This document shows positions 34,985-46,009 of a DNA stretch of 64,000 nucleotides, piece after piece; within the stretch, counting starts at the first letter, position 1, and each line of letters begins with the position of its first letter. The notes beneath the pieces are model-generated. The model ran no database searches, was not told the origin of the DNA, and saw only the letters and a list, made by a program, of their open reading frames with translations. The position numbers and the translations under genes were made by a program. This DNA comes from Diabrotica undecimpunctata (lineage: Eukaryota; Arthropoda; Insecta; Coleoptera; Chrysomelidae). Location of the stretch: positions 17,648,136 through 17,712,135 of the forward strand of contig NC_092813.1 of the NCBI RefSeq assembly GCF_040954645.1. Direction: 5' to 3'.

Positions 34985-35960
34985 TATTGCCATAAAACAA
35001 AACGTAATAGAATTTTTAGAAAAACAGCCAAGGCAATAGAATTTTTTACAGGCATCACATATGTCAACGAGGTGTTGTCTTGCCTTCCTTTCTCTTATAC
35101 CATGTTTGCGTAACAGGTTGTACATCGTCTTCTTCCTGCACGACCAACATCGCTAAGTTTGTGACTATTTTCCATTATGACTGGTGTGACAATAAAATCT
35201 CCTAACAGGGCCCGAAGTAACTCTTCCTTGAATTTGGTAATAGTCATGCTTTCATTGGCAATGCTTTAATACGCGATATAGGCATTTATAAGTGCTGCGC
35301 TAGTCAAGAGCTCCATCGATAATTTTCTGTACCATTTTATTCCTTTGCGTAATGGCGAATTATAGCTTTTCATTTAATCTAATATATCAATGAAGCTTTT
35401 ATATTGTGTGCTTTCTGCTTTGTCACCATTTCGTCAGTGAATCTCGCTTATCCCTCCACTTCTATAAAAAACGAGGTCCAAATTACTTTGTTTAGCTAAT
35501 ATACATTGAAATCGTATGTATAACCACCTTCCAAATAAAGTTTGAATAATTTGATCCAAAATTTGTGCCTCTTATTGGCAACATACTTCTTGAATTTTAG
35601 TCGCCCTTGTTGTTTCACTAAAATGCATACGTTTTCCTTTGAAATAATGGCTGCCTTGAATTTATCCTTCAATTGGCTAACCAAGGCAACGATTTTCTGC
35701 AAACGGTCATCTGTTGTTACTGAATTATCGTTGAAATGCAGCGTTTTTTGCAATAACTGGAAGCGATTCCTTGATATTACTTTTTTGACATTATTCACAT
35801 ACAAATCATTCTTTGACAAGTATGAATAAAAAGATAGAAAATGACATAATCCCATCCATATAACTATACCCAAGAATCGTTTTATTTCGGCGACATCAAC
35901 ATTGTGCCACGCGGTAATACGTGCGCTTTTTTTTATTGGGCACTATTAACACTGTAGGGC
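34985..35960 (-). pseudogene. piggyBac transposase relic (DDE_Tnp_1_7-type)
   Basis: The best frame is 35873-35496 on the minus strand. It contains WMGLCHFLSFYSYLSKNDLY, VISRNRFQLLQKTLHF, LVKQQGRLKFKKYVANKRHK and LYLEGGYTYDFNVY, matching the piggyBac catalytic domain up to the start of the core; the fragment shows GRLKFKKY next to an altered first-Asp region. Further 5' is a degraded RFLGI-like block at about 35890. The C-terminal cysteine-rich finger is recognisable in shifted frames at 35140-34990 (RRRCTTCY, then CDACKKFYCLGCF). The middle with the second and third catalytic acids is not readable. Function lost. Confidence 0.7.
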
Positions 35961-36393
35961 ATAACGATTTGTTTCTTCCACCTAAAAATTAAAAAAAAAA
36001 CTAAATCAGTAGAACAAAATAAATTAGATATTTGCGATCAAGGATAAAAGACTATCGTCTACAAAATACTCGAAGAATTGAAAGGGCGATTTGTTATAGA
36101 ATTTTTCGTATAATAATTGTGTATGAAAACCTGCAGAATTATAGTCTTCAAAGTAAATTTCTATAAATTTTTACTGTTGATCGGCCTCCAGACAATAGCT
36201 TCATTTATTGCATTGGATACTATCGGTTCTTCTAAAATTTTCTATTCGGAGACTTCAGAATGTTGGGCAATGACAGATTCTATAGCAGCATCAAATCAAC
36301 ATGCTCTCCGAAATTCGTATATTCTTTTTCTTTACTGGTGGATGCCGATACATACAAAAACGCAAGCCACGACAATGGCGCCTTCGCTTGTTA

Positions 36394-36434
36394 AGGCGGG
36401 TACACATTTGCGAGCAGAACTGTTCGCGAACCGT
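36394..36434 (+). repeat. Left 41-bp terminal inverted repeat
   Basis: Begins AGGCGGGTACACATTTG directly after TTA; exact partner at 39635-39675. Confidence 0.95.
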
Positions 36435-37210
36435 ACGCGTACAGATCGTTGAAAAATATTCTACATCGTACTGATCGCATACTTATCTCGATCCATGGAA
36501 AGCGACAAACCAACAACGAACACACATATGTGCGAAATGATTCATTTTATTTATAATTTGGGTACTGATTATGTTTCTGATTATGTTTCTGTTTTTGCTT
36601 GTTTAACAATAATCAGTTTACTGTTTTCTCACGTCTCTAGGGACACGTCATATTCATTTAATTTGTAATTAGGGTATTTATTACGTCACGTTTCTAGCTT
36701 CATGTTCAGTCAACAAAATATTTTATATCACAAACTATTTCAAAGTAGTACAAAATTTAAACCAATTAAACTAAAAACCGCGAACTCAACGTCAAAATGC
36801 GTACACATTTTGGAGACGTAGGGGAGACTGGTGTCATTTGTAACAAGAGTGATATTGGCGCAATCATTTGAGATAAATCAAAACGCACTAATATGCATAG
36901 ACGGATATCTGCCTCACACCACCGACTGTAGTTTCAGAGTTGGCCGTAACCTACTGCACAAGTTAGAGTCACTTGTTTCTATCATCATCATAAAAGTAAA
37001 TTTTAGTTCCGCCACAAATTGTTGATTTTTAACATCTTTACCTCCGTTTACTGTAGCTAACTTTTTCTATGAAGGGCATAATATATACAAAAATCATCTT
37101 TCTTATTTATAGGTTAACTTGGTGTCGATTGTAACACACACTGCGGTGTCGTTTCTAACATGTTACAATTTACACCTATTATACTATTATTTAATAGAGT
37201 TTAATTATTT

Positions 37211-37366
37211 TCTATGGAATATTTTGGTCATGTGATGAGAGGGAAAAAGTACCGATTGTTCCAGTTAATTATCCAAGGAAAGATTCAGGGCAAACGAAGC
37301 GTGGGGAGACGACGTATATCTTGGCTGCGCAATTTAAGAGACTGGTTCCAGTGCACATTTAACCAA
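37211..37366 (+). pseudogene. C-terminal fragment of an RTE-like ORF2
   Basis: About 50 codons (MEYFGHVMRGKKYRLFQLII, then GKRSVGRRRISWLRNL) match the extreme C-terminus of the RTE-like copies at 31443-33520 and 55381-56078. It lies on the plus strand inside the Tigger-like element, in the same open frame as the transposase that follows. It is a 5'-truncated or recombined scrap. Confidence 0.75.
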
Positions 37367-38984
37367 TTATTGGGGTTAACACCAATAGTTATTTATGACG
37401 AAGCAGCTAGGAAGGAAATAGATACTAACCAATCTATTAGAAAAGTGACTAAAGATTATGGTATGTGTCACGATTCTTTATATCGCTATGTTAAATCGTT
37501 AGCTGAAAACTCACAATCTCTGGTTGGATACAATCCTCACAACAGAGTATTTAATGACGAAATGGAGTTACAGCTTGCTAAATACTGCGAAACTGCTGTA
37601 TATTTGTATTTCGGACTTACCACAAAAGATTTACGCAAGTTAGCTTTTCAATTTGCAAAGTGTAACAGACTGCCCTGCCCAGAAAAATTGGACACGACTG
37701 AACGTGCAAGTGAAGATTGGCTTATTGCATTCATGCGACGAAATTCAAATTTAAGTCTTTGTACACCTCAAGCTACTAGCCCTTCACGAGCAATGAATTT
37801 TAGTAAAGAAAATGTAAACTTTTTTAATAAATTGTCAACTAAATTAGACAGATATAATTTTGAGCCTTACAAGCTATCCAAAGTTATAGCTAGAAAAAAA
37901 ACTAAGCAAGTGGGGAATACCGTACCTCCAATGTTCGTCTTCACACGGTTACGTTTTCAAGACCACTTTATTAGAGATGGACCAGTTGAGTGTATAGGAA
38001 CTGGAAATAAGTCTGGATGGACGCAAGATAATGAATTTCTTGTTATTACGAAACACGTAAAATCAAGTGAAGCCAATAAAGTGCTTGTATTGCTAGACAA
38101 CCACTAGTCTCATATTTCAATTTCTCTGATTGAATTTTGGAAAGCTAATTTCATTACTCCACTTTCATTTCTGCCGCACACTTCACATAGGCTTAAACCT
38201 TTAGATAATAAATCAGTGGATGAAAAACAATGCTGAAAAAAGAATGACTATACGATTGGTCTTCAATTATGAGAACATCATTTCCTTTGACCACTATGCC
38301 TGTCAATATTCTTGCTGGTTTCTCCTGCACTGGTATTTGGCCTGTCAATCAAGATATTTTCCAACGATAGTGATTTTACTGCATCAACTCATAGACCGTA
38401 ACTCATAGACCTCTATATGAAGAAACCATAGAAATTAATCAACCTGAACCACCTACAGTTCAAGACAACAGTCACTTGAAAAGTCAACCGGGTCCATCCA
38501 CTACCTTGTCACCTAAAATACACACTATTCCGTCAGCCAAGCCTAATAATCCAGCTGTATTTATTTCGCCTCAAGATATTAAGCCACTGCCGAAAGCATA
38601 TCTAACCAAACTCAAAAAAGAAGGAAGAACGAGACGAAAGACAGCTATATTCTGACTGATACACCAGAGAAGATGTTGATTGAAGAAGAAAATTCGAAGA
38701 AAAGGGACACCTTCAAGCGTAAAGTTCAGGTTGAACATAATCTAAAGACAAAATCTTTGCAATTAAAGAAAAATATCAAAAAGAGAAAAGCAGCCCTGAA
38801 AGCAACCGAAAAAGAGTCTTCCAATGAGGAAGTTTTGTGCTTGGTATGCGGTGGTCCATATTCATCAAGCTCCGAAGATTGGTGGTTAGTACAATGTCGA
38901 GAATGTAAGCACGTTACCCATTTAAACTGTACAAATAAAAGCCCATTATACATTTGCTTTAATTGTAAATCTGACTGTGATTAG
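37367..38984 (+). pseudogene. pogo/Tigger (jerky-like) transposase with C-terminal PHD-like finger
   Basis: N-terminal helix-turn-helix of psq type (SIRKVTKDYGMCHDSLYRYV), then a CENP-B-like second DNA-binding region (EDWLIAFMRRNSNLSLCTPQ), then the DDE domain. The segment around the first catalytic Asp is missing: SKLDRYNFEPYKL passes straight into KVIARKKTKQVG, losing the usual N-[VI]-DE-[TS]-G word. PPMFVFTRLRF and the second catalytic region LLDNH (stop at 38105-38107) remain. Broken frames continue through a Pro/Ser-rich linker to 38673-38984, which encodes a basic helix and a Cys-rich finger (CLVCGG...WWLVQCRECKHVTHLNC...YICFNCKSDCD). Such PHD-like tails are common in insect transposases of this group. 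Inactive by deletion. Confidence 0.75.
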
Positions 38985-39634
38985 TGTTTTCTCTTTAAAA
39001 ATATGTTACCAGAATTTGTTATTGGTTTTATTTCGAACGCTTACACATATTCTTTTCTGTCATTGTAGTATTAAATATATTTTTTACTACTTTCTATTTA
39101 ATTTATTTACTCTATGGGTTAATTTCTCTAACAATCAACACCAGCAATCATTTCTGTAATACTTAACCAGCTTTTGAGCCAAAGATACTGTGTAATAGAC
39201 TCCCTAGTATAGGCTAGAATAAATTAAAAATTTCAAAAACTTCAACTGACTCAAAAAAACAATTTGTGAGATTTGTAACAACCCACACCAGTCTCCCCCA
39301 CACACACGAAAGGCACAATCGAAAATGTTAAATCAAAACAGCATTTGCTTGTTTAACAAAAATAAAAATATGTACAATAATCAGTTTACTGTTTTCTCAC
39401 GTCTCTCTAGGATGGAACACGTCATTCACACAATGTCGATTTGATAAGACTTTAGATAAGATAAGAGACAATAAAAATGTTCGCTGCGTCTAGTAAGCGC
39501 CGTCCAAACTGAAAGCCGAGCTTCCTTTGAAGTCGTGAAATAAACCGCAACAATTTGGTTCGCGACGAGTCACGATGAAACAGTACGCAAGCGGTTTTTT
39601 CTGCCGTACACATTAACGAATATAGCGCTCACAA

Positions 39635-39675
39635 ACGGTTCGCGAACAGTTCTGCTCGCAAATGTGTACCCGCCT
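39635..39675 (-). repeat. Right 41-bp terminal inverted repeat
   Basis: Exact reverse complement of 36394-36434, followed by the TTA duplication at 39676-39678. Confidence 0.95.
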
Positions 39676-39678
39676 TTA

Positions 39679-39888
39679 GATTTCCGATGTCACGTTATCA
39701 ATAGGAATAGACAAGTCAAGGTGTGATGCCACGTTGGACTCTCATAGGCATTTTGTGATAAAAATCTTGCTGGTGTCCATGAAACTCCAACGTACACATT
39801 TTGAAAAATGAAATTTTAAACAAAATTCGCATTTTAGAGTGTTCGATTTTGATGTAAAAGTTAAGAAAAGTAATAAAATACTTTTTAA
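39679..39888. other. Spacer between two DNA transposons
   Basis: No coding signal. This is host-side DNA of the TTA insertion on the left and of the piggyBac derivative on the right. Confidence 0.4.
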
Positions 39889-41072
39889 CACCTTCGCTGC
39901 GCCACCAGTTGAAAAAGACTGGTAACTACGTTTGCAGAAATTACGGCTAAAAATAATTACATGTATTTCCATCTGGCGAGAAACGTACAAACGAAACGCG
40001 TTGGTAAAAACTAACATTATAATAGGTACCTATATTATTGTCTGAAAAAGATCTATCTAATAAAGGGATAATTTAGTACCAGTTATATTCGAGTGGTAAC
40101 GCATACAAGTTACTTATTTTTCATTGTAAGATTTCCAGATGAATTCATCTTGTGATTAATTTCATTTGTAATTACCAGTTTGGTTTAGTTATCTCGGTCG
40201 AGCCATAATAGTGTTGTAAATATTTGATTAAGAATTGAGTAAAATGAGTGGTAGAATTGTTAAATTAGTAAATTTGGCTTTTCAAAATGCAACTACAAGT
40301 GGTAGTTGTGTAGACCCCAATCAGAATTTTGATTGGCACCAAGAAAAAATTATAAATACTTTGAGCGAATCAGAGGAAGAACCCTTTAGCAACCATTCGG
40401 ACTATGATTCTAATAATGCTCCTTCTGAATTCTGAACTAATTCAGATAATGGCGAATATAAAATCAGTTCCGCGAAAACATATACGAACTAAACCCGAAG
40501 GGCCTGGTACCAAAAAAAGGCGAAATTGTATGGAATGTTACAAGAAGCTGAGAGAAACAATGAAAAGTAAAGAAGCTGATAAAAAGGTTTAAAGTTACTA
40601 CATACTGCAGCATATGCGAGGGAAAACCTGCATTATACCATGTTTTAATTTTAAACATAATCCATAAATTTTAAAAATTATTCTTACTAATAATAATTAG
40701 CATTTGTTATTTTTATATTTTATGAAAAATATGTATTTTGTTCTCAATAAAAGTTTTGGTTTGATTTTATTTAAAAATATTATATGCACTTCTTAAAAAT
40801 TTCAATTTTTGCTTTAACAAAAGGAATATTCTGGTACTGATACAGTTTCCAGCAAGTTTGTCCTATTCCTTGTATGTATACAATTATTACACATACAAAT
40901 GTTTAAAAATTGACAGATGGATCTCACATTTCTTAAGAACTACCAGTCTATTGCGACTGGTGTATCTAAATGCAGAATTTTACAATTACAACATTACAAC
41001 AATTACAAATTCAATTACAACTGGTAAGCATACAAGATAATAATTGAATTTTTCGTAACTGCAGCGAAGGTG
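39889..41072 (+). mobile_element. Internally deleted piggyBac derivative
   Basis: The ends CACCTTCGCTGC (39889-39900) and its exact complement (41061-41072) form 12-bp inverted repeats. The left one is preceded by TTAA (39885-39888) and the right one followed by TAAA, so a TTAA duplication with one change fits piggyBac. Inside, only the two ends of the transposase gene remain (next entry). ACCAGT/ACTGGT words recur at 39905, 39921, 40079, 40175, 40940, 40956 and 41019, which could be subterminal transposase sites. Confidence 0.7.
40235..40655 (+). pseudogene. Residual piggyBac transposase ends (acidic N-terminus joined to C-terminal zinc finger)
   Basis: The first frame (40235-40435) has an ATG and an acidic segment, ESEEEPFSNHSDYDS, like the N-terminus of many piggyBac transposases. 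The overlapping frame (40404-40592) gives NCMECYKKLRETM. After a 1-base shift near 40590 follow KVTTYCSICEGKPALYH and, after another shift, CFNFKH. Together these are the C-terminal cysteine-rich finger (RRRCxxCY...TTYCxxCxxxPxLCxxCFxxxH). The whole catalytic DDD domain is missing. Such deletion products can still be mobilised in trans if the ends are intact. Confidence 0.65.
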
Positions 41073-41099
41073 TAAAAAAAAGTGATCGGTCACGAACGA

Positions 41100-41221
41100 A
41101 GACATTAAAATTTTCAATATGGTGGCACTTAACCTTTTAATTAGGGCTTCTTTATGTATGGCACGCCGAAAAATTTTAAAATTTAAATTGGCCCTTTGAT
41201 TAAAAATGTTGCTCACCCCTG
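41100..41221 (-). mobile_element. hAT-type element terminus
   Basis: Read on the minus strand from 41221 the sequence starts CAGGGGTGAGCAACATTTTT and continues with an AAAGGGCC word, the typical start of many animal hAT elements. No transposase is attached. The partner end is unclear. The start of the hAT relic at 30988 (CAGGGATGAATAAC) is similar but may belong to another family. Confidence 0.45.
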
Positions 41222-42228
41222 GCATAAATGGTTGATTTTGGTATCTTCGATAAAAATTATATTTCCTTAATTGCCTCTGATTTAGAAAGTTCAGAACGAG
41301 GCCCGTCGTAAATATGTTTTAGCATACGTTTCACAAAAAAACGTAACCGCTAAAAAATTCCCTAATGCAAAACACTGACGTAACTTTTGTGGAGTCAACA
41401 ACATGTGTCATGTATCTCCACCACTTATTAAATCATAAATTTGGTTCGTAAGAAATACCATTGATAATCAAACATACCTAATGTCACGTATTTCATTCGA
41501 TTATCACTTAATTGCTTCCAGTAAATTTTTATTATGTTTATTATTTATGTAATAATTTATCTACACATTTTTGCACTGTTGCGTTATGGTGCAAATTAGT
41601 AGTAATTTTAAGCATTCGATTTGGAATTCAGAAATGGAAATATCACACTTTTGAATTAAAAAAGCTTGCCAATACGGATTAATTCCAATGAAAACATTGG
41701 CAAACAAAAAATGGGTTGACGATGAAACGACATTGTAAAGTGTGCCCAAGAGGAGCATTTTTTTATTTTTAGCGAAAAATGTCATTCTTGATAAAAAATT
41801 TTGTTTATCCTAAAATCCCATAAAACGACTTTTTTGTCCGATTTGGTATTCATATTTTGTCTTTAGAGACAGTAAACCTATGTGGTATATTTTTACGAGC
41901 GGCAGTTTTTTTTCTATTGGAGTTAAAATGATTTTATGCATATCTATATTTAGACATATGGTATAGGGCTCTTTGAAGTTGGATTGTAGTATTATCACCA
42001 TTTTAATGTGAATGGATATAGTGCAGTATATGTGTGTAGAGACAAGGAAGGTGGAGGTTATGCTGAAATCCATAGATATATCACAAAATACTTTTCTTAC
42101 AGATTAATAAGTATTTGAAAATGGGAGCAATATACAGTTGTCATTATTTCCATCACAACGATATTTTGGAAGTAGTAATTATCTTCTTATGTTTATGGAC
42201 AAATCAATACCCATCTGGATATTTGGCG
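41222..42228. other. Unassigned AT-rich sequence
   Basis: Two minus-strand frames (42073-41810 and 41785-41561) follow each other with a few bases between them and may be one decayed protein, but neither carries a motif I recognise. Nothing else is evident. Confidence 0.4.
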
Positions 42229-42385
42229 ACTTTAATTTTATTTAATTTTATTTAAATTTCATTTAATTTCATTTGATTTTATTTAATTTCATTTAATTTC
42301 ATATAATTTTATTTAGTTTTATTTAATTTTTATAATTTTTTGTAATTTTTTATAATTTTTTATAATATTTTAATATAATTAAAAT
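42229..42385. repeat. 10-bp minisatellite (ATTTAATTTY type)
   Basis: About fifteen imperfect copies of a ten-base unit (ATTTAATTTT/ATTTAATTTC) run in perfect 10-base register for most of the stretch, fading into TATAATTTTT units at the right. Confidence 0.9.
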
Positions 42386-42885
42386 AAGTTTTTTTAATTA
42401 TTTATAATTTTTCCATAAACACATGTTTAAAAACCAGATGTTTTACATATTATACTTACATATATTACACAGGACTTTTGACCATATTGTTTTTAAAATA
42501 ATCATTCTTTTAATGGCGAATTTCAAATTCTTCACGTCCAAAATAAAGGCCTTAACCTATCTTTATTAGAATCTATGGAAATTAACAAATTAAAAATTAA
42601 GACAAACAGTTCTCCCCTCCTCAGCCTATTCATTTAAAGACTATAAAGTTTAAAGACATACCAAAAATAGATCACTCAAAAAGTAAATGTTGTGGAAGTT
42701 TTAAAAACAAGAGTGTTTCAGTGTTTTATTGTTATATAAAATTAATTTCCATCAAGTAACAGTTGAATCCATAACTTTTTAAAAATATCCTATTTAAACT
42801 TTGTAAAAGTATTTTTAATGTACGAGTAGTACTCATAAAACCAATTTGGTTAATCAAAATGTATATTTGAATTAAACTTGTAATC
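42386..42885. other. Non-coding spacer before the satellite
   Basis: AT-rich, with no coding or repeat signal seen. Confidence 0.4.
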
Positions 42886-44675
42886 TATAGTCTAAGTTGC
42901 AATAAAGACGGTTGAAAAGAGGAAAAAAAGACCAACAAATCGACATTCAACACGGCATATTTTTATCCTATCGGATTATTCTTTTTTTTTAATTTTATGC
43001 TTTTTAACATTTATCAAATTTATTGAAAATTTTAGAGCGGTCGCTTGGAAACGCGAATATATAAAAAGTTTCAATACATACGACTGAGAAGATGAAAAGA
43101 AGACAAACAAATCGACATTCAACAAAGCAATAGTTTTAACCAATCTGAGAACTATATGATTTTCACCATTTATCAAATTTTCTTAGAATTTTAGAGAGCG
43201 GTCATCATTTAGGCTGTAAACTAACCTATTGTCCAATATTTATAAACTGTTTATCCATTTTGCATATATTTTTCGTTATCCAGCCATTTTAACCAAAAAG
43301 TAAGATTTAGGGTTATAATCACATTTTAAAATTCGAGGACGTGCCTTGGTTTTTTGGCGGTCGCTTGAAAACTCAAATAGATCCAAAGTTACAATGAAGA
43401 TGGTTAAAAAGAGGGAAAAAAAACGAGCCCATAGACATCCAACACGGCATCGTTTTATCCAATCTGAGTATTTTTTTTATATTTAATGTTTTTTACCATT
43501 CATCAAATTTTCTTAAAATTTTAGAGAGCGGTCATCATTTAATGTCGTCGAAAGGTCCAAACGACTGTAAACTAACCTATTGTACTATATTTATAAACTG
43601 TTTATCCATTTGGTTATATTATCCGTTATTCAGTCATTTTAACCAAAATGTAAGATTTGCGATTATAATCACATTGAAAAATACGAGGAGGTGCAAATGT
43701 ATTGCTTTGGTTTTGGGCGGTCGCTTGAAAACGCGAATAGATGCAAAATTACAATGAAGATGTTTGAAAAGAGGGAAAAAATACAAGCCCATAGACATGA
43801 AACAAGGCATAGTTTTATCCAATCTGAGTACTTTTTAAAATTTAGGCTTTTTACCATTTATAATTTTTTTTTTAATTTCAGAGAGCGGTCATTATTTGCA
43901 GTCTTCGAAAGGTCCAAATTGCTGTAAACTAACCTATTTTACTATGTTTATAAACTGTTCATCCATTTTGCTATTATTTTTCGTTATTAAGCCATTTTAA
44001 CCAAAATGTAAGATTTACCATTATAATCACATTAAAAAATTTGAGGAGCTGCTAAAGATCTGCTTTGATTTTTGGGCGGTCGCTTGAAAATGCGAATAGA
44101 TGCAAAATTACAATGAAGATGGTTGAAAATAGGAAAAAAGGTCAAGCTTCCATAGACATCCAACAAGGCATAGTTTTATTCAGTCTGAGTATTTTTTAAA
44201 ATTAGATGCTTTTTACCATTTATCAAATTTTCTTAAAATTTCAGAGACCAGTCATCATTTAAAGTCGTCGAAAGGTCCAGACGACTGTAAATTAACCTAC
44301 TTTACTATATTTATAAACTATTTATCCATTTTGCTTATATCTTTTGTTATTTAGCCATTTTAACCAAAATGTAAGATTTACGATTATAATCACATTAAAA
44401 AATTCGAGGAGGTGCAAAAGATGCCTTGGTTTTTGGGCGGTCGCTTAAAAACACTAATATTTCTAAAGTTACATTGAAGATGGTTGAAAAGAGAGAAAAA
44501 AGACGAGCCCATAGACATTTAACAAAGCATAGTTTTATCTTATCTGAGTATTTTTTAAAATTGTATGCTTTTTATCATTTATCAAATTTTCTTAAAATTT
44601 TAGAGAGCGGTCATCATTTACAGTCGCCGAAAGGTCCAAAAGGCTGTAAAGTAACCTATTGTACTATATTTATTT
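42886..44675 (+). repeat. Satellite array 1, ~355-bp units
   Basis: The word GGCGGTCGCTT(G/A)AAAA occurs at about 43366, 43716, 44075 and 44436, giving spacings of 350, 359 and 361. Each unit has a ~170-base part also found in the foldback structure at 55-58 kb (tcgcttg.aaa.gc.aata..t, gaag.tggttgaaaag.gg, atagttttatcc, tgctttttaccatttatcaa) and a second ~185-base part found only here (gtcgtcgaaaggtccaa, ctgtaaactaacctatt, aaccaaaatgtaagattt). The first two units (from about 42886 and 43037) lack most of the second part. Open frames inside (for example 43691-43927) repeat with the unit and are not genes. Confidence 0.9.
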
Positions 44676-45666
44676 AAAGTCCTGGATATGGCTTGCTATT
44701 GTAACCTCAATTTTCTATAAACCTGCACAAAAATTTAAAAACGGAAACGAATTGCTGTAACTGCTTATCTCCAATAAAAGTCAGAATATGGTTAACTACT
44801 CAGGCATAAAAGAAGTCACATTTTAGTCGGAAAACTCTAAAATGGAAAAGCAAATAAACTTACTACACACAAAAAATGATAAAAATTAAAAGTACCTATC
44901 TATTATTACTTTTTCCTTTTTTTGACAAAAACAAAACACTTCAACAACTTTAACATTTTATCTGCTCTTAAATACCTAAAGAAGGTTTTACACGTATATC
45001 TTTTGCTTAAAATTTATATCTACTTTTAAACTTTTATTTTTGTTTTGAAACTTATGCGATACTTTTTGTGGCGAGTGTATAAAAGAATCAGACAGTTTAA
45101 AACCCTCTCGAAAACTTTCAGGAAAGTACTGTTTTATGAACCCCGAATGTTATTAATTTTTTTGATATTATTTTTACATTATATTAGGTACATGGAAACT
45201 GTTATCTCACTTTGACCTAATAAAGCATAACTGAAGATTGCAATATTAGTGTTTCTTAACGTAATTTCCTTTATTATTCTGTTTTAAATCCAAAACTGGA
45301 GTTCGAGCGTGTATAAAGGGGTAATCGTGCCATCTTTTTCTGCTTTTCTCTTATCTTTATAAACCGCAGTGCTATCGATAAATCATAATTATAGTTACTG
45401 TTATTATAAACTTGGACATCTTACGTACCTATGTATTTAAACTTTTATTTACATTTTTTGGTGCAAATAATAATTAGTACAACGAAGAAATCAACAAAAA
45501 ACTAATCCTGCTCACCAGTGGCGTGGGCAGATCTATATTGGATTTGAGGTAAAAGACTAATTTCATCGTAGTTAAAACCAAATAATGTTAGTGATAAAAT
45601 TTTGTTTGCTTTTGACTACAAGGGCGACAAAACATCGAACAGATCTCCAATTGCTCTAAATTCTAC
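44676..45666. other. Unassigned non-coding sequence
   Basis: No frame or domain recognised. A CCAGTGGCGTGGGCAG word near 45517 resembles DNA-transposon ends, but no partner was found. Confidence 0.4.
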
Positions 45667-45873
45667 ATGGTGTCTCAAAACAGAAATAGTAATGTTTCAA
45701 GACCAACTCCGTCATTGGTTTTTGCTGCTGAAAGTCTTAATGTATTCCACTGTGTAAAGGCAGTAGGTGACGATATTGGTCACCTACTGTCTAAATATAT
45801 CTCTCTTGCACCTAGAATATCCAATAATCGAATCTGTATATCGACGGCAGAAAGGCAGGACCTACATAACTAA
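45667..45873 (+). pseudogene. ORF1 N-terminal fragment of I-like element A4
   Basis: A segment with FAAESLNVFHCVKAVGDDIG and then RISNNRICI aligns with A1 (VISSIEGTKIHDYVVAVG and RIANNRICIY) and with the matching part of A2. Similarity stops at about 45870, where an unrelated transposon relic begins. The matching continuation of the element lies at 47600-49420. Confidence 0.6.
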
Positions 45874-46009
45874 CAAATTTGCATAAAATGAGATATTTCG
45901 GTTTTCGGTTTAGAATAAGTAGCGGCATCTACTAACCAGTGGTTACAGCTGGGAAAATTTCCAGAAGGCTTTAAATTACAGAAAACGGTACCTCGTAACT
46001 TTTTGCAGC

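Larger units (their letters stand above)
36821..39298 (+). mobile_element. pogo/Tigger-like DNA transposon nested in the TIR element
   Basis: Terminal repeats GGGGAGACTGGTGT at 36821 and its complement ending at 39298 flank the transposase. TA precedes the left end (36819-36820) and CA follows the right end, so a TA duplication with one change is likely. TA duplication, DDE transposase and length agree with the pogo/Tigger group of Tc1/mariner elements. Confidence 0.8.
36394..39675. mobile_element. TIR element with perfect 41-bp ends and TTA duplication, carrying a nested Tigger-like element
   Basis: Bases 36394-36434 are the exact reverse complement of 39635-39675 and are flanked by TTA on both sides (36391-36393 and 39676-39678). 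A 3-bp TWA duplication is the mark of PIF/Harbinger-type transposition. Nothing in the parts outside the nested element (36435-36820 and 39299-39634) encodes a transposase, so this is a non-autonomous copy of about 800 bp without its insert. Those two parts share a direct repeat of about 60-70 bp (cagtttactgttttctcacg at about 36617 and 39379). Confidence 0.85.

Noticed and set aside
36831..37025. 64-codon plus-strand frame near the left Tigger end
   Set aside because: Begins within the terminal repeat and has no similarity I recognise; likely UTR of the transposon.
43542..44677. Repeated 70-80 codon frames in satellite array 1
   Set aside because: They recur once per satellite unit and shift or break from unit to unit, as expected for chance frames in a repeat.
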